Assembly (NCBI RefSeq): GCF_001552135.1
Contig: NZ_BCQP01000030.1
Location: 62,001-126,000 of the forward strand
DNA from: Actinomadura chibensis NBRC 106107
GTDB taxonomy: Bacteria > Actinomycetota > Actinomycetes > Streptosporangiales > Streptosporangiaceae
Length of the DNA: 64,000 nt
Direction of reading: 5' to 3'
Under the pieces are notes generated by a model, which ran no database searches, was not told the DNA's origin, and saw only the letters and a list, made by a program, of their open reading frames with translations. Positions 42,461-50,786 of the stretch are shown here, piece by piece. Within the stretch, counting starts at the first letter, position 1. The number at the start of each line of letters is the position of its first letter. The position numbers and the translations under genes were made by a program.

Positions 42461-44133
42461 GCACCTCCATCGACCCCTTCGAACTGGAGATCATCTCCGA
42501 ACACCTGTCGGCGACCGCCGACGAGATGTTCATCACCACGACCCGCACCGCGCAGAGCGCCATGATCTACGAGGTACTCGACTTCTCGGTCGGCGTCACC
42601 GACGCGACCGGGCGGCTCGTCACGCAGGGCAACGGCCTGACGATCCTGCTGCGCATCTTCGGCGAGCAGGTCAGGGACACCCTGCGGATGTACGGCGCGG
42701 ACGGTCTCGCCGAGGGCGACATCGTGATGACCAACAACCCCTACGGTCCCGGCGGCAGCCACCTCAACGACATGACGCTGGTGATGCCGGTGTTCGTGGA
42801 CGGGGAGATCGTCGCCTTCACCTGCAATCAGGCGCACTGGGCCGACGTCGGCGGCAAGGATCCCGGCAGCGTGAGCGTCGACGCCACCGACATCTTCCAG
42901 GAAGGCCTGCAACTTCCCCGGGTGAAGATCTTCAAGGCGGGCGTGCTGGACGACGAGCTTGCCCGCATCCTGCAGAGCAACTCCCGGCTCCCGCAGGTCG
43001 CGCTCGGCGACCTGCACGCGCAGGCCGCATCGGTGAAGGTCGGCGCGCAGCGGATCAAGGAGATCTGCGTGCGGCACGGCGTCACCGCCTTCCGGGCCGC
43101 AGTCGCGCGGGGAATCGAGACCACCGACGAGCAGGTCAGGTCGGCGCTGGCCGCGATCCCCGCCGGAACCTACCGGGCGGAGGACAAACTGGTGTTCTCC
43201 GGCCGTGAGGCGGTCGTCAAGGTCGCCGTCACACTCGACGGCGAACGGCTGGTGTGCGATTTCGAGGGAACCGACCCGCAGATCGACGGCGCTCCGGTGA
43301 ACTGCGGGCGCGCCGGTCTCCTCGCCGCCGCGAGCGTCGTGTTCAAGGCCCTGGCCGGTGCGGACGCGAAGGTCAACGAGGGCATCTTCCAACGGCTCGA
43401 CGTGCGGTGCCCGTCCGGCACCGTGTTCACCACGACGCCGCCGCACGCCCTGTCGATCTACTTCCAGGGCGTCGCGCTCGCCGCCGACCTGGTCTGGCGG
43501 GCGCTGGCGCCGGTCATCCCGGAGCGACTGCCCGCCGGGCACTACCTCGACGCGGGCATCGTCATCATCGCCGGACCCTCGGACGGCCCCGGCGGCATGT
43601 TCATCATGAACGAACCGAACCCCGGCGGCTGGGGCGCGGGCCAGGGCGCCGACGGGCAGCGCGGTCTCGTCGCGATCCACGGCGGCGACTCCCTGAACAT
43701 CCCCGTGGAGGTGGTCGAGCAGCGGTATCCGGTGCGCATCGGGCAGTACACGCTCGACACGTCCGAGGCGGGCGCCGGGCGGTGGCGCGGTGGCGAGGGG
43801 GTCGTCCGGGAGTATGAGGTGCTTACCGACTGGGCCATGATTGCGTCCCTGGGCAACAACCGGGACGGCGCCCCGTGGGGCCTGCGCGGCGGCGGGGAGG
43901 GAACCCGCTCCCGCTGCGAGGTGCTGCGGCTCGACGGCACTGTCGAGACCCACTTCGAAAGCACGAAGGTCCACCTGCGCCGAGGCGACCTCGCGCGGAT
44001 CGTGACGGGAACCGGCGGCGGCTGGGGCGACCCCGCGACGCGCGCCGCCGCCGACCTCGCCGCCGACGTGCGCGACGGGTTCGTGTCCGAGCAGCAGGCG
44101 GCCGACCTGTACGGCGCGCCCCAGGGAGCGTGA
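42457..44133 (+). CDS. hyuB: Hydantoinase/oxoprolinase family subunit B
   Basis: A 558-residue HyuB protein: PFELEIISEHLSATADEMFI at the N-terminus, DFSVGVTDATGRLVTQGNG, the metal-binding region DIVMTNNPYGPGGSHLNDMT, and CNQAHWADVGGKDPGSVS. The C-terminal part contains LGNNRDGAPWGLRGGGEG and the final glycine-rich GTGGGWGDPATR. It pairs with HyuA to form the ATP-dependent amidohydrolase. The length fits the stand-alone B subunit. Confidence 0.88.
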   Translation: MSTSIDPFELEIISEHLSATADEMFITTTRTAQSAMIYEVLDFSVGVTDATGRLVTQGNGLTILLRIFGEQVRDTLRMYGADGLAEGDIVMTNNPYGPGGSHLNDMTLVMPVFVDGEIVAFTCNQAHWADVGGKDPGSVSVDATDIFQEGLQLPRVKIFKAGVLDDELARILQSNSRLPQVALGDLHAQAASVKVGAQRIKEICVRHGVTAFRAAVARGIETTDEQVRSALAAIPAGTYRAEDKLVFSGREAVVKVAVTLDGERLVCDFEGTDPQIDGAPVNCGRAGLLAAASVVFKALAGADAKVNEGIFQRLDVRCPSGTVFTTTPPHALSIYFQGVALAADLVWRALAPVIPERLPAGHYLDAGIVIIAGPSDGPGGMFIMNEPNPGGWGAGQGADGQRGLVAIHGGDSLNIPVEVVEQRYPVRIGQYTLDTSEAGAGRWRGGEGVVREYEVLTDWAMIASLGNNRDGAPWGLRGGGEGTRSRCEVLRLDGTVETHFESTKVHLRRGDLARIVTGTGGGWGDPATRAAADLAADVRDGFVSEQQAADLYGAPQGA

Positions 44134-44144
44134 TCGAGGTGGGG

Positions 44145-45410
44145 ATGACGATCGCGGAGAAGATCCTCGCCCGGCACAGCGCGCACGACGTGCTGGCCCC
44201 TGGCGACCTGGCCGTCGTCGAGGTCGACACCGCTGTGCCGCTCGACCTGAACTTCTACCCGGAGGCGTGGTCGGAGCCGGTGTCGGTGTTCGACCCGGAC
44301 AAGGTGGTCGTGATCTTCGATCACATCGTGCCCGCGCCGAACCACCGGGTCGCGGAGTCCCTGGAGCGGGGCCGCGCCTTCGTGGAGCGGCTCGGCATCA
44401 CGCGCTTCCACGACGTCGGCGCCCGGCAGGGCATCTGCCACCAGGTGATCGCGGACGTGCCGTACGCCCGGCCAGGGGAGATCCTGGTCTGCTGCGACAG
44501 CCACACCTGCTCCAGCGGCGCGTTCAATTGCGCCGCCCGCGGCATCGGCACGCCGGAGCTGATCTACGTGCTCGCCAAGGGCAGGACGTGGTTCCAGGTC
44601 GGGCCCACGATCCGGTACGACCTGCTGGGCGAGCTGCGAGACGGGGTCACCACCAAGGACCTCTTCCTGCACATCGCCGGCACCTACGGCGACCACGTCG
44701 GGTGCAACGTCGAGTTCGGCGGCCCCGGGCTCGCCTCGCTCACCATCGACCAGCGCCGGACACTGTGCACGATGTGCGCCGAGATCAGCGCGGAGTTCGC
44801 CATCATGGAGCCCGACGAGGTCCTCGCCGCCTACATGGCCGAGCGCGGCGTCGGCATGGACAATGCGGTATGGCCCGACGCCGACGCCGTCTACCAGGAC
44901 AGCCGCGCGATCGACCTCAGCGCCATCCAGCCGATGGTCGGCCTGCCGGACTCGGTCGTGGGCAACACCGCGCCGGTCGCGTCGGTCGAGGGCGTGCCGA
45001 TCACCCGGGCGTTCGTCGGCTCCTGCTCCAACGGGACGCTGGAGGACCTGCGCGAGGTCGCCGCCGTCCTGGCGGGCCGCCGCGTCCACCCCGGCGTCCA
45101 GCTCCTGGTAACGCCAGGCTCGCAGGAGATCCACCGGCGGGCGCTCGCCGAGGGCATCGTCGCCACGCTCATCGACGCGGGCGCGCTCATCACGACGTCG
45201 TCCTGCGGCATGTGCGCCGGGTTCGTCAACGCGCTGTCGGCCAAGGACGTGTGCATCGCCTCGAGCACACGCAACTTCAAGGGACGCATGGGCCATCCCG
45301 ACGCCCGGATCCATCTCGCCTCGTCCCGGACGGTCGCCCTGTCCGCGCTGGCGGGCCACATCACCGCCGGGACACGGCGACCGCAGGACGCGGAGGTGAC
45401 GCCGGCATGA
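44145..45410 (+). CDS. Aconitase-family hydro-lyase, large subunit (LeuC-like)
   Basis: A 421-residue hydro-lyase large subunit. MTIAEKILARHSA opens it as in LeuC. CCDSHTCSSGAF lies at 116-127, and the 4Fe-4S ligands are Cys294 (GSCSNGTLED), Cys354 and Cys357 (SSCGMCAGF). The family includes isopropylmalate isomerase, maleate hydratase and 2,3-dimethylmalate dehydratase. The start at ATG 44145 has GAGGT upstream; GTG 44130, overlapping hyuB, is an alternative. With no leuA or leuB nearby and an isocitrate-lyase-type gene downstream, hydration of a substituted maleate is the likeliest role. Confidence 0.85.
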   Translation: MTIAEKILARHSAHDVLAPGDLAVVEVDTAVPLDLNFYPEAWSEPVSVFDPDKVVVIFDHIVPAPNHRVAESLERGRAFVERLGITRFHDVGARQGICHQVIADVPYARPGEILVCCDSHTCSSGAFNCAARGIGTPELIYVLAKGRTWFQVGPTIRYDLLGELRDGVTTKDLFLHIAGTYGDHVGCNVEFGGPGLASLTIDQRRTLCTMCAEISAEFAIMEPDEVLAAYMAERGVGMDNAVWPDADAVYQDSRAIDLSAIQPMVGLPDSVVGNTAPVASVEGVPITRAFVGSCSNGTLEDLREVAAVLAGRRVHPGVQLLVTPGSQEIHRRALAEGIVATLIDAGALITTSSCGMCAGFVNALSAKDVCIASSTRNFKGRMGHPDARIHLASSRTVALSALAGHITAGTRRPQDAEVTPA

Positions 45411-45907
45411 GGACGACCGGACGGGTGTGGTGCTTCGGCGACGACATCAACACCGACCTGATCGAGCCGTCGTCGGCGGTGCTGCTGTCGACGGCGGAGA
45501 AGGCCCGGCACTGCTTCGAGGCCAACCGGCCGGGCTGGGTCGACCTGGTCGAACCCGGCGATCTCGTGGTCGCGGGCCGCAACTTCGGAACCGGGTCCAG
45601 CCGACCGGCGGCCCTCACGCTGCGCGCGGCGGGCATCGCCGGGATCATCGCGGAGTCGGTGAACGGCCTGTTCTTCCGCAACTGCGTGAACTTCGCCGTC
45701 CCGGCGCTGTCGTGCCCGGGCATCACCGGTGCCGTGACGGAGGGCGACGTCGTCTCCTTCGACCCTGCTGACGGATCGGTCCGCAATGACACGACGGGCG
45801 CGACGCTGCGCGGACGGGCCTGGGCGCCCGAACTGATCGACATCCTGGACGCGGGCGGCCTCATCCGCCAGCTGGAGTCCGAGGGCCTGCTGCTGGAGGC
45901 CCCATGA
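45407..45907 (+). CDS. Aconitase-family hydro-lyase, small subunit (LeuD-like)
   Basis: A 166-residue swivel-domain subunit: FGDDINTDLIEPSSAV at the start and the substrate-binding loop AGRNFGTGSSRPAALT near 56-71. ATGA overlap with the large subunit. LeuD proteins of this length act as partners of LeuC-type subunits; the loop residues after GTGSSR help set substrate choice and would be the place to look for a non-leucine specificity. Confidence 0.87.
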   Translation: MRTTGRVWCFGDDINTDLIEPSSAVLLSTAEKARHCFEANRPGWVDLVEPGDLVVAGRNFGTGSSRPAALTLRAAGIAGIIAESVNGLFFRNCVNFAVPALSCPGITGAVTEGDVVSFDPADGSVRNDTTGATLRGRAWAPELIDILDAGGLIRQLESEGLLLEAP

Positions 45908-46791
45908 CGACCGCCGGTGCGCCGACGTCGCCGACCGGCGGAGCCGCGCTGCTCGACCTGGCGCGCCAGGGCCCGGTGATGCTCGCCGGCTGCTACGACG
46001 GCCTCTCGGCGGCGGCGCTCCAGGAAGCGGGTTTCCCCGCCTTGGCCGTCTCGGGGGCGGGCCTTTCGGCGAGCCTGCTCGGCGTCCCCGACCTCGGGCT
46101 GCTCACACTCACCGAACTCGTCGGGGCCGTCCGGCACATCGCCGCGCGCTCGTCGGTGCCCGTCGTGGTGGACGCCGACGCGGGCTTCGGCAACCAGCTC
46201 AACGTGGTGCGCACCGTCGAGGAGCTGGCGGACGTCGGCGTGGCCGCGATCCAGCTCGAAGACCAGGTGCTGCCCAAGAGATGCGGGCATCTCGACGGCA
46301 AGGCGGTGGTCGGCGCCCAGGAGTTCGCCGCGAAGATCGCCGCCGCCGACCACGCCCGCGACGGCCGCGACACCCTGCTGATCGCGCGGACGGACGCGCT
46401 CGCCGTCGAGGGCGTCGACAGCGCGGTGGACCGGGCGAACCGCTGCCTGGACGCGGGTGCCGACGTGACGTTCGTGGAGGCGCCCCGCACCCTCGCCGAC
46501 CTCGACGCGATCGCCGAACGGGTCCCCGGGCCCAAGCTGTACAACCTCGCGACCGGCGGGCGCAGCCCCTCGCTCACGGTCAAGGAGCTGAGCGAACGCG
46601 GGTTCGGCCTGGTCGTCCTTCCGGCGGTCGCGATGTTCGCCGCCCTGGAGGCGATGCGGCGGGTCGCGCGGGCCGTGCTGGCGGCGGGAGACGACTCTCC
46701 CGTCGCGGAACTGGGCCTGACGGTGACGGACTTCTACGGCGCGGTGGGCCTCGAACGCTGGCTCGACCTCGACGCCCGCTTCGCGGGCTGA
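45904..46791 (+). CDS. Isocitrate lyase/PEP mutase superfamily lyase (methylisocitrate or dimethylmalate lyase-like)
   Basis: A 295-residue barrel enzyme. Asp90 and Asp92 in VVVDADAGFGN and Glu119-Asp120 bind magnesium. Cys127 in LPKRCGH is the catalytic cysteine of true lyases, absent from PEP mutases and phosphonopyruvate hydrolases. LIARTDALAVEGVDSA and RSPSLTVKELSERGFG follow. It would cleave a 2-hydroxy-dicarboxylate (2-methylisocitrate, 2,3-dimethylmalate or oxaloacetate type) to a 2-oxo acid plus a carboxylate. Coupled by ATGA to the hydro-lyase that would make its substrate. Confidence 0.85.
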   Translation: MTTAGAPTSPTGGAALLDLARQGPVMLAGCYDGLSAAALQEAGFPALAVSGAGLSASLLGVPDLGLLTLTELVGAVRHIAARSSVPVVVDADAGFGNQLNVVRTVEELADVGVAAIQLEDQVLPKRCGHLDGKAVVGAQEFAAKIAAADHARDGRDTLLIARTDALAVEGVDSAVDRANRCLDAGADVTFVEAPRTLADLDAIAERVPGPKLYNLATGGRSPSLTVKELSERGFGLVVLPAVAMFAALEAMRRVARAVLAAGDDSPVAELGLTVTDFYGAVGLERWLDLDARFAG

Positions 46792-46800
46792 GGCCCGGAC

Positions 46801-46833
46801 GAGGTCCCGGCCGGATCCTCCGGCCGGGACCTC
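46801..46833. terminator. Bidirectional terminator
   Basis: GAGGTCCCGGCCGGA (46801-46815) and its exact complement (46819-46833) form a 15-bp stem with a 3-base loop between the convergent lyase and GntR genes. Confidence 0.9.
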
Positions 46834-47506
46834 ACTTCTGGGTGTCGGCGAGGGAGGCGCCAGTGTGCCGGACGTGCTCGCGCATCAGCCGCTCGGCCAG
46901 GTCGGCGTCTCCCGCCAGGATCGCCTTGGCGACCTGCTCATGCTCGTCCACCGAGTCGCTGATCGACACCCGGGCCTTGGACGACGCGGCCGTGACGAGG
47001 TTGCGCAGCTGAATGCCCAGCGCCTGGCCGCGGAACCGTCCGACCAGGCTCGCGAGCAGGTCGTTCCCCGCGATCCGCATGATCAGGTTGTGGAACTCCT
47101 CGTTGTGCTCCAGGTACGAGGTGAGGTCCATCGACTCGCGGAAGCGGGCGTTCTCCTCCAGGGCGGCCTCCAGGCGCGCCCGGTGGTCGCCCTCGTCGAT
47201 GCGCCGCGCGGCGACCGCCGCCGCCTCGCCCTCCAGGACCCGGCGCACGTCGTACAGCTCCTCGATGTCGCGCCGGGTCAGGCGCCGCACCAGCGCGCCC
47301 CGGTTCGGCTCCATCGTCACGAGCCCCTCGGCCGCGAGCCGTCCGAACGCCTCGCGGAGCGGACCCCGGCTGACGTTCAGCTCCGCGGTCAGGTCCGTCT
47401 CGATGAGCCGCTGACCGGCGGCGAACTCGCCGCGCTGGATGCGCTCGCGCAGCTCGTCGACGACCCGCTCGACCGTCGTGCCCCGGGGCTTTCGTGATGT
47501 CGCCAT
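46832..47506 (-). CDS. GntR-family regulator, FadR/FCD subfamily
   Basis: A 224-residue regulator from ATG 47506. The winged helix is VVDELRERIQRGEFAAGQRL, LIETDLTAELNVSRGPLREA and RLAAEGLVTMEPNRGALVR. The FCD helical domain (about 85-215) carries the metal/effector residues in EHNEEFHNLIMRIAGN and SVDEHEQVAKAILAGD plus the final MREHVRHT. FCD regulators usually bind carboxylate effectors, fitting a dicarboxylate pathway. Operator-like sites lie beside its own start and before the first gene at 39732, so it probably controls the whole cluster. Confidence 0.88.
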   Translation of the reverse strand: MATSRKPRGTTVERVVDELRERIQRGEFAAGQRLIETDLTAELNVSRGPLREAFGRLAAEGLVTMEPNRGALVRRLTRRDIEELYDVRRVLEGEAAAVAARRIDEGDHRARLEAALEENARFRESMDLTSYLEHNEEFHNLIMRIAGNDLLASLVGRFRGQALGIQLRNLVTAASSKARVSISDSVDEHEQVAKAILAGDADLAERLMREHVRHTGASLADTQK

Positions 47507-47549
47507 GGCGCCATCATCCCACAGGGCAAGCACTAGATCGGGACAAAAG

Positions 47550-47604
47550 TGTCAGACAAGAACTGTTGACAAACATGATTTCGATGACACTCTTGTCCTA
47601 CAAG
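47550..47604. promoter_or_regulatory. GntR/FCD operators in the divergent promoter
   Basis: TGTCAGACAAG (47550-47560) and the palindrome CTTGTCCTACAAG (47592-47604) match the usual TTGTNNNACAA form of FadR-type sites. A -35-like TTGACA at 47566-47571 lies between them, and the second site covers the expected -10/start region for the gene at 47637. Confidence 0.65.
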
Positions 47605-47636
47605 AATATCATCGAGTGTGCTTGGAGGGCAGGCCG

Positions 47637-48134
47637 ATGAACGACCGCGACGAGATCCGCGACCAGTTGGCCCGCGTGATCTACGCCATCGACCGCAACC
47701 GCCCCGAGGAGCTCGCCGACTGCCTGACCGAGGACTTCACCTACGGGATCACCCAGGAGGACGGTTCGGAGCTGACCTGGATCTACGGCCGGTCGGAGAT
47801 GCTGGCCCGCTGCTTCGCCGTGGTCGACACCGTGGTCGCCGCGCAGCACGTCTGCGCCAACCTGCTCGCCGACATCGACGGCGACACCGCGACGGCCATG
47901 ACGAACCACATCGGCTACGTCGTGATGCCGGAGGACGGCGACGGGCCGCGCCGCGTCGTCACGATCGGCGGCCGCTGGTACGGCGACCTGGCACGGACCG
48001 CGGACGGCTGGAGGTTCACCCGGCTTGTTTACGACCCGGTCTTCGTCGACCCCTACCGGGATGACCTGCGCTCGTTCCCGCCCCGCGGCGAGCGGATGCG
48101 GGCCCCGGAACCGACGACGGCCCGGGCCTCGTGA
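47637..48134 (+). CDS. SnoaL-like (NTF2) protein
   Basis: A 165-residue NTF2-fold protein with GGAGGG upstream of ATG 47637. Its features are DEIRDQLARVIYAIDRNRPE, the strand-helix ADCLTEDFTYGI, and GWRFTRLVYDPVFVDPY. In a catabolic cluster such proteins often act as isomerases, hydratases or dehydratases. It is translationally coupled (TGATG) to the ABC transporter genes, so it may process the imported compound first. Confidence 0.75.
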   Translation: MNDRDEIRDQLARVIYAIDRNRPEELADCLTEDFTYGITQEDGSELTWIYGRSEMLARCFAVVDTVVAAQHVCANLLADIDGDTATAMTNHIGYVVMPEDGDGPRRVVTIGGRWYGDLARTADGWRFTRLVYDPVFVDPYRDDLRSFPPRGERMRAPEPTTARAS

Positions 48135-48979
48135 TGGCCTCCTCCGACACCGCCGAGATGCCCGACGCGACGACCTCCGCCCCCTGCGAGGAGCCCGCGG
48201 TGTCGGTCGCCGGGCTGCGGCACGACTTCTCGGGTGGCCACCGGGCGCTGGACGGCGTCGACCTCGACGTGCGGCGCGGCGAGTTCCTGTCGATCGTGGG
48301 CCCGTCCGGGTGCGGCAAGTCGACGCTGCTGTCGTTCGTCGCCGGGCTGGCGCGGCCGAGCGCCGGAGAGGTCACCGCCCTGGGCGGGACGCCCGAGCGG
48401 GCGCGTCCCCGCATCGGGTTCGTGTTCCAGCGCGACGCGCTCCTGCCGTGGCGCACCGCGCTCGACAACGTCGCCCTGCCGCTGCGGCTGCGCGGCGCTC
48501 CCCGGCGGGAGGCGCGGGCGACGGCCGCCCAGTGGCTCGAACGGGTCGGCCTGCCGCGCGCGGGCGCCAAGTACCCGCGGCAGCTCTCCGGCGGCATGCG
48601 CAAACGCGTCGCGATTGCGGCCACCCTCGCCTACCAGCCCGAACTGCTGTTGATGGACGAGCCGTTCAGCGCCTTGGACGTTCAGACGCGGCTCGCGATG
48701 GAGAACGACCTGCTGACCCTGTGGGCCGAACAGCGCTCCACGGTCGTCTTCGTGACGCACGACCTGGAGGAGGCGGTCGGGCTGTCCGACCGGGTGGCGC
48801 TGTTGTCGGCGTCGCCCGGCCGGATCGTGGCGACCTACGACGTCCCTATCGAACGTCCTCGCGACCTGCTGGAGCTGCGCTTCGAGCCGTCCTTCAGGGA
48901 GACCAGCGAGACCATCTGGCACGACCTGCGCCGCGAGGTCGCCCGTGCCGAGAACGATCCCACCCGAGGAGAGGGCTGA
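48134..48979 (+). CDS. ABC transporter ATP-binding protein (nitrate/sulfonate/taurine type)
   Basis: A 281-residue ATPase. Walker A is GPSGCGKST (56-64), the Q-loop is GFVFQRDALLPWRT, the signature LSGGMRKRVAIA, Walker B LLLMDEPFSALD, and the switch His is in FVTHDLEEA. LPWRT and VALLSASPGRIV are typical of the SsuB/TauB/ThiZ branch. It powers the two permeases encoded downstream. Confidence 0.9.
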   Translation: MASSDTAEMPDATTSAPCEEPAVSVAGLRHDFSGGHRALDGVDLDVRRGEFLSIVGPSGCGKSTLLSFVAGLARPSAGEVTALGGTPERARPRIGFVFQRDALLPWRTALDNVALPLRLRGAPRREARATAAQWLERVGLPRAGAKYPRQLSGGMRKRVAIAATLAYQPELLLMDEPFSALDVQTRLAMENDLLTLWAEQRSTVVFVTHDLEEAVGLSDRVALLSASPGRIVATYDVPIERPRDLLELRFEPSFRETSETIWHDLRREVARAENDPTRGEG

Positions 48980-48981
48980 CC

Positions 48982-50013
48982 ATGAAACGAACGATCCGCG
49001 CGGCCGTGGCCGCGCCCGCGGCTGTCGGTCTCGCCGCGCTCGTAGCCCTCGGCCTCGCCGGATGCGGCTCGGGCGGCGGGGACGACCGGTCAGGCCCCGG
49101 CGTCCGCATCGGGCAGTACGCCGGCTTCTCGCTGTTCGACGCCCCTACCTACGCGGCGTTTGGCACGGGACTGATGGACAGGGCCGCCCGCGACGGCGGC
49201 TTTCACGCCGAGCGCAAGACCGTCGGCAACGGCACCGACCTCATCGCGGGCATGATGAGCGGTGCCGTCGACTTCGGCGTGCTGCCCGCCGCGACGGTCA
49301 TGGCCGTCAACGCCAAACGCGGCGCGCCCGTCCTGAAGACGGTGTCGTGCACGTTCGACGGCGCCGCGATCGTGTTCGTCGGCGCCGCCAAGTATGAGAA
49401 GACGCGCGGCGACGACATCACCGCCTACGACGGCGGCAACTGGGGCTACTCCAAGGTCGGCTCGCAGTCGGAGATCCTGGGGAAACTCGTCGCCGACAAG
49501 GTCGGAATCGGGTGGAAGAACCAGAAGGGCATCGCGCTCGGCCCCGTCACCGCGTACGTTCCCGCGCTGAAGACCGGCAAGGTCGACATCATCATGACCG
49601 ATGCCACCGGCGCGGCGCTCGCGCTGGAGCAGAAGGCCGGGTACGTGGTCCACAACACCAACGGTTCTGCCGAGCACTTCGCGCAGTCGGCGGCGTGCAA
49701 CGGCCTGGTGACCACTGCGGCGTTCGCCAAGAAGCACCCGAAGGTCGTCGACGCCGTCGTCAGAACGCAGGGGGAGGCACGGCGCAAGCTGCTGGACACC
49801 GGGTCCGGCGCGCTGCTTTCGCTGATGACGCCCGACTTCCGCAAGTCGGCCGCGGACGGCTTCCCGCGCGCCTGGGAGCTGTTCGCGCCCGCTGTCCGCG
49901 CCGCCGACACCAACCCGGTGGACGTGCAGGTCAAGGCCGCCGTGGAGTACGCGCGGATCCAGGGGGTGCCGAACCCCGACCCGAAGGCGATCGACGTCGG
50001 GGAGGGCCGATGA
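48982..50013 (+). CDS. ABC transporter substrate-binding lipoprotein (NMT1/SsuA-like)
   Basis: A 343-residue secreted protein with a lipoprotein signal: basic MKRTIR, hydrophobic core and lipobox LAGC with Cys28. The mature part is of the NMT1/SsuA type (VRIGQYAGFSLFDAPTYAAF, LIAGMMSGAVDFGVLPAATV, SKVGSQSEILGKLVADKVG). These proteins bind small organic anions, thiamine precursors, taurine or aromatic acids. The ligand here is unknown and would define the cluster's substrate. Confidence 0.87.
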   Translation: MKRTIRAAVAAPAAVGLAALVALGLAGCGSGGGDDRSGPGVRIGQYAGFSLFDAPTYAAFGTGLMDRAARDGGFHAERKTVGNGTDLIAGMMSGAVDFGVLPAATVMAVNAKRGAPVLKTVSCTFDGAAIVFVGAAKYEKTRGDDITAYDGGNWGYSKVGSQSEILGKLVADKVGIGWKNQKGIALGPVTAYVPALKTGKVDIIMTDATGAALALEQKAGYVVHNTNGSAEHFAQSAACNGLVTTAAFAKKHPKVVDAVVRTQGEARRKLLDTGSGALLSLMTPDFRKSAADGFPRAWELFAPAVRAADTNPVDVQVKAAVEYARIQGVPNPDPKAIDVGEGR

Positions 50014-50786
50014 CCGGTCGCGCAGCCCGGTGGCGCGGCCCCGGCGCGCGCGTGTCGGCGCTGCGTGTGGCGGCCGGTGCCGCGCTGGTCGCGTGCTGGC
50101 AGGCGGCGTCCTACTCCGATGTGCTGGTGCTGGGCACCGGGCGTCCGTCGGAGCTGGCGGGCGTCGTACGCGGCTGGTTCGACGGCCCGGCGATGGCCGA
50201 GGCGGTGGGCTCGACGCTGTGCTCGGCCGCCGCGGGGCTCGCGGTCGGCGTCGTGGGTGCGCTCGCGCTGCTCCTGCTGACCGCCAACCGCTACACGATG
50301 CGGCTGTCGATGCCGCTGGTCGCGGCGGCGAACGCCGTGCCGAAGATCGTTCTGGCCCCGCTGTTCATCCTGTGGTTCGGCATCGGACGCCTCACCGCCG
50401 TCGCGTTCGTGGCCACGCTGGTCGGCTTCATCGTCTTCTACAACCTCAACGCCGGGGTGCGGAGCATCGACCCGCTGCTGCGCCGCCAGGTCGCCGCCTG
50501 GGGCGGGGGACGGCGCTGGATCCTCGGCGAGGTGACCGTCCCGGCTGTCATGGGCTGGCTCATCGCCTCCCTGCGGGTGAGCGCCGCGTTCGCGCTGCTG
50601 GCCGCCGTCGTCGTGGAGTACCTCGGCTCGGAGACCGGCATCGGATACCAGATCAGTCAGGCGCAGTCGGCGCAGTCGGCGTCGGCGGTGATGGCGATGT
50701 CGATCCTCGTCGGCGTCCTCGGCCTGGGCGTCGACCGCGCGATCCTGTGGCTGGAACGCCGGCTGCTGAGCTGGAGGGCCGCGTGA
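50010..50786 (+). CDS. ABC transporter permease (SsuC/TauC-like) 1
   Basis: A 258-residue membrane protein with about six transmembrane segments and the coupling-loop motif RRQVAAWGGGRRWILGEVTV, matching the usual EAA loop. ATGA overlap with the binding-protein gene. It pairs with the second permease to form a heterodimeric channel. Confidence 0.87.
   Translation: MTGRAARWRGPGARVSALRVAAGAALVACWQAASYSDVLVLGTGRPSELAGVVRGWFDGPAMAEAVGSTLCSAAAGLAVGVVGALALLLLTANRYTMRLSMPLVAAANAVPKIVLAPLFILWFGIGRLTAVAFVATLVGFIVFYNLNAGVRSIDPLLRRQVAAWGGGRRWILGEVTVPAVMGWLIASLRVSAAFALLAAVVVEYLGSETGIGYQISQAQSAQSASAVMAMSILVGVLGLGVDRAILWLERRLLSWRAA

Noticed and set aside
40394-44133. Simple creatinine/N-methylhydantoin operon
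   Set aside because: HyuAB plus N-carbamoylsarcosine-type amidase would fit, but the coupled LeuCD-type hydro-lyase and lyase would have no role; kept only as the alternative hypothesis.
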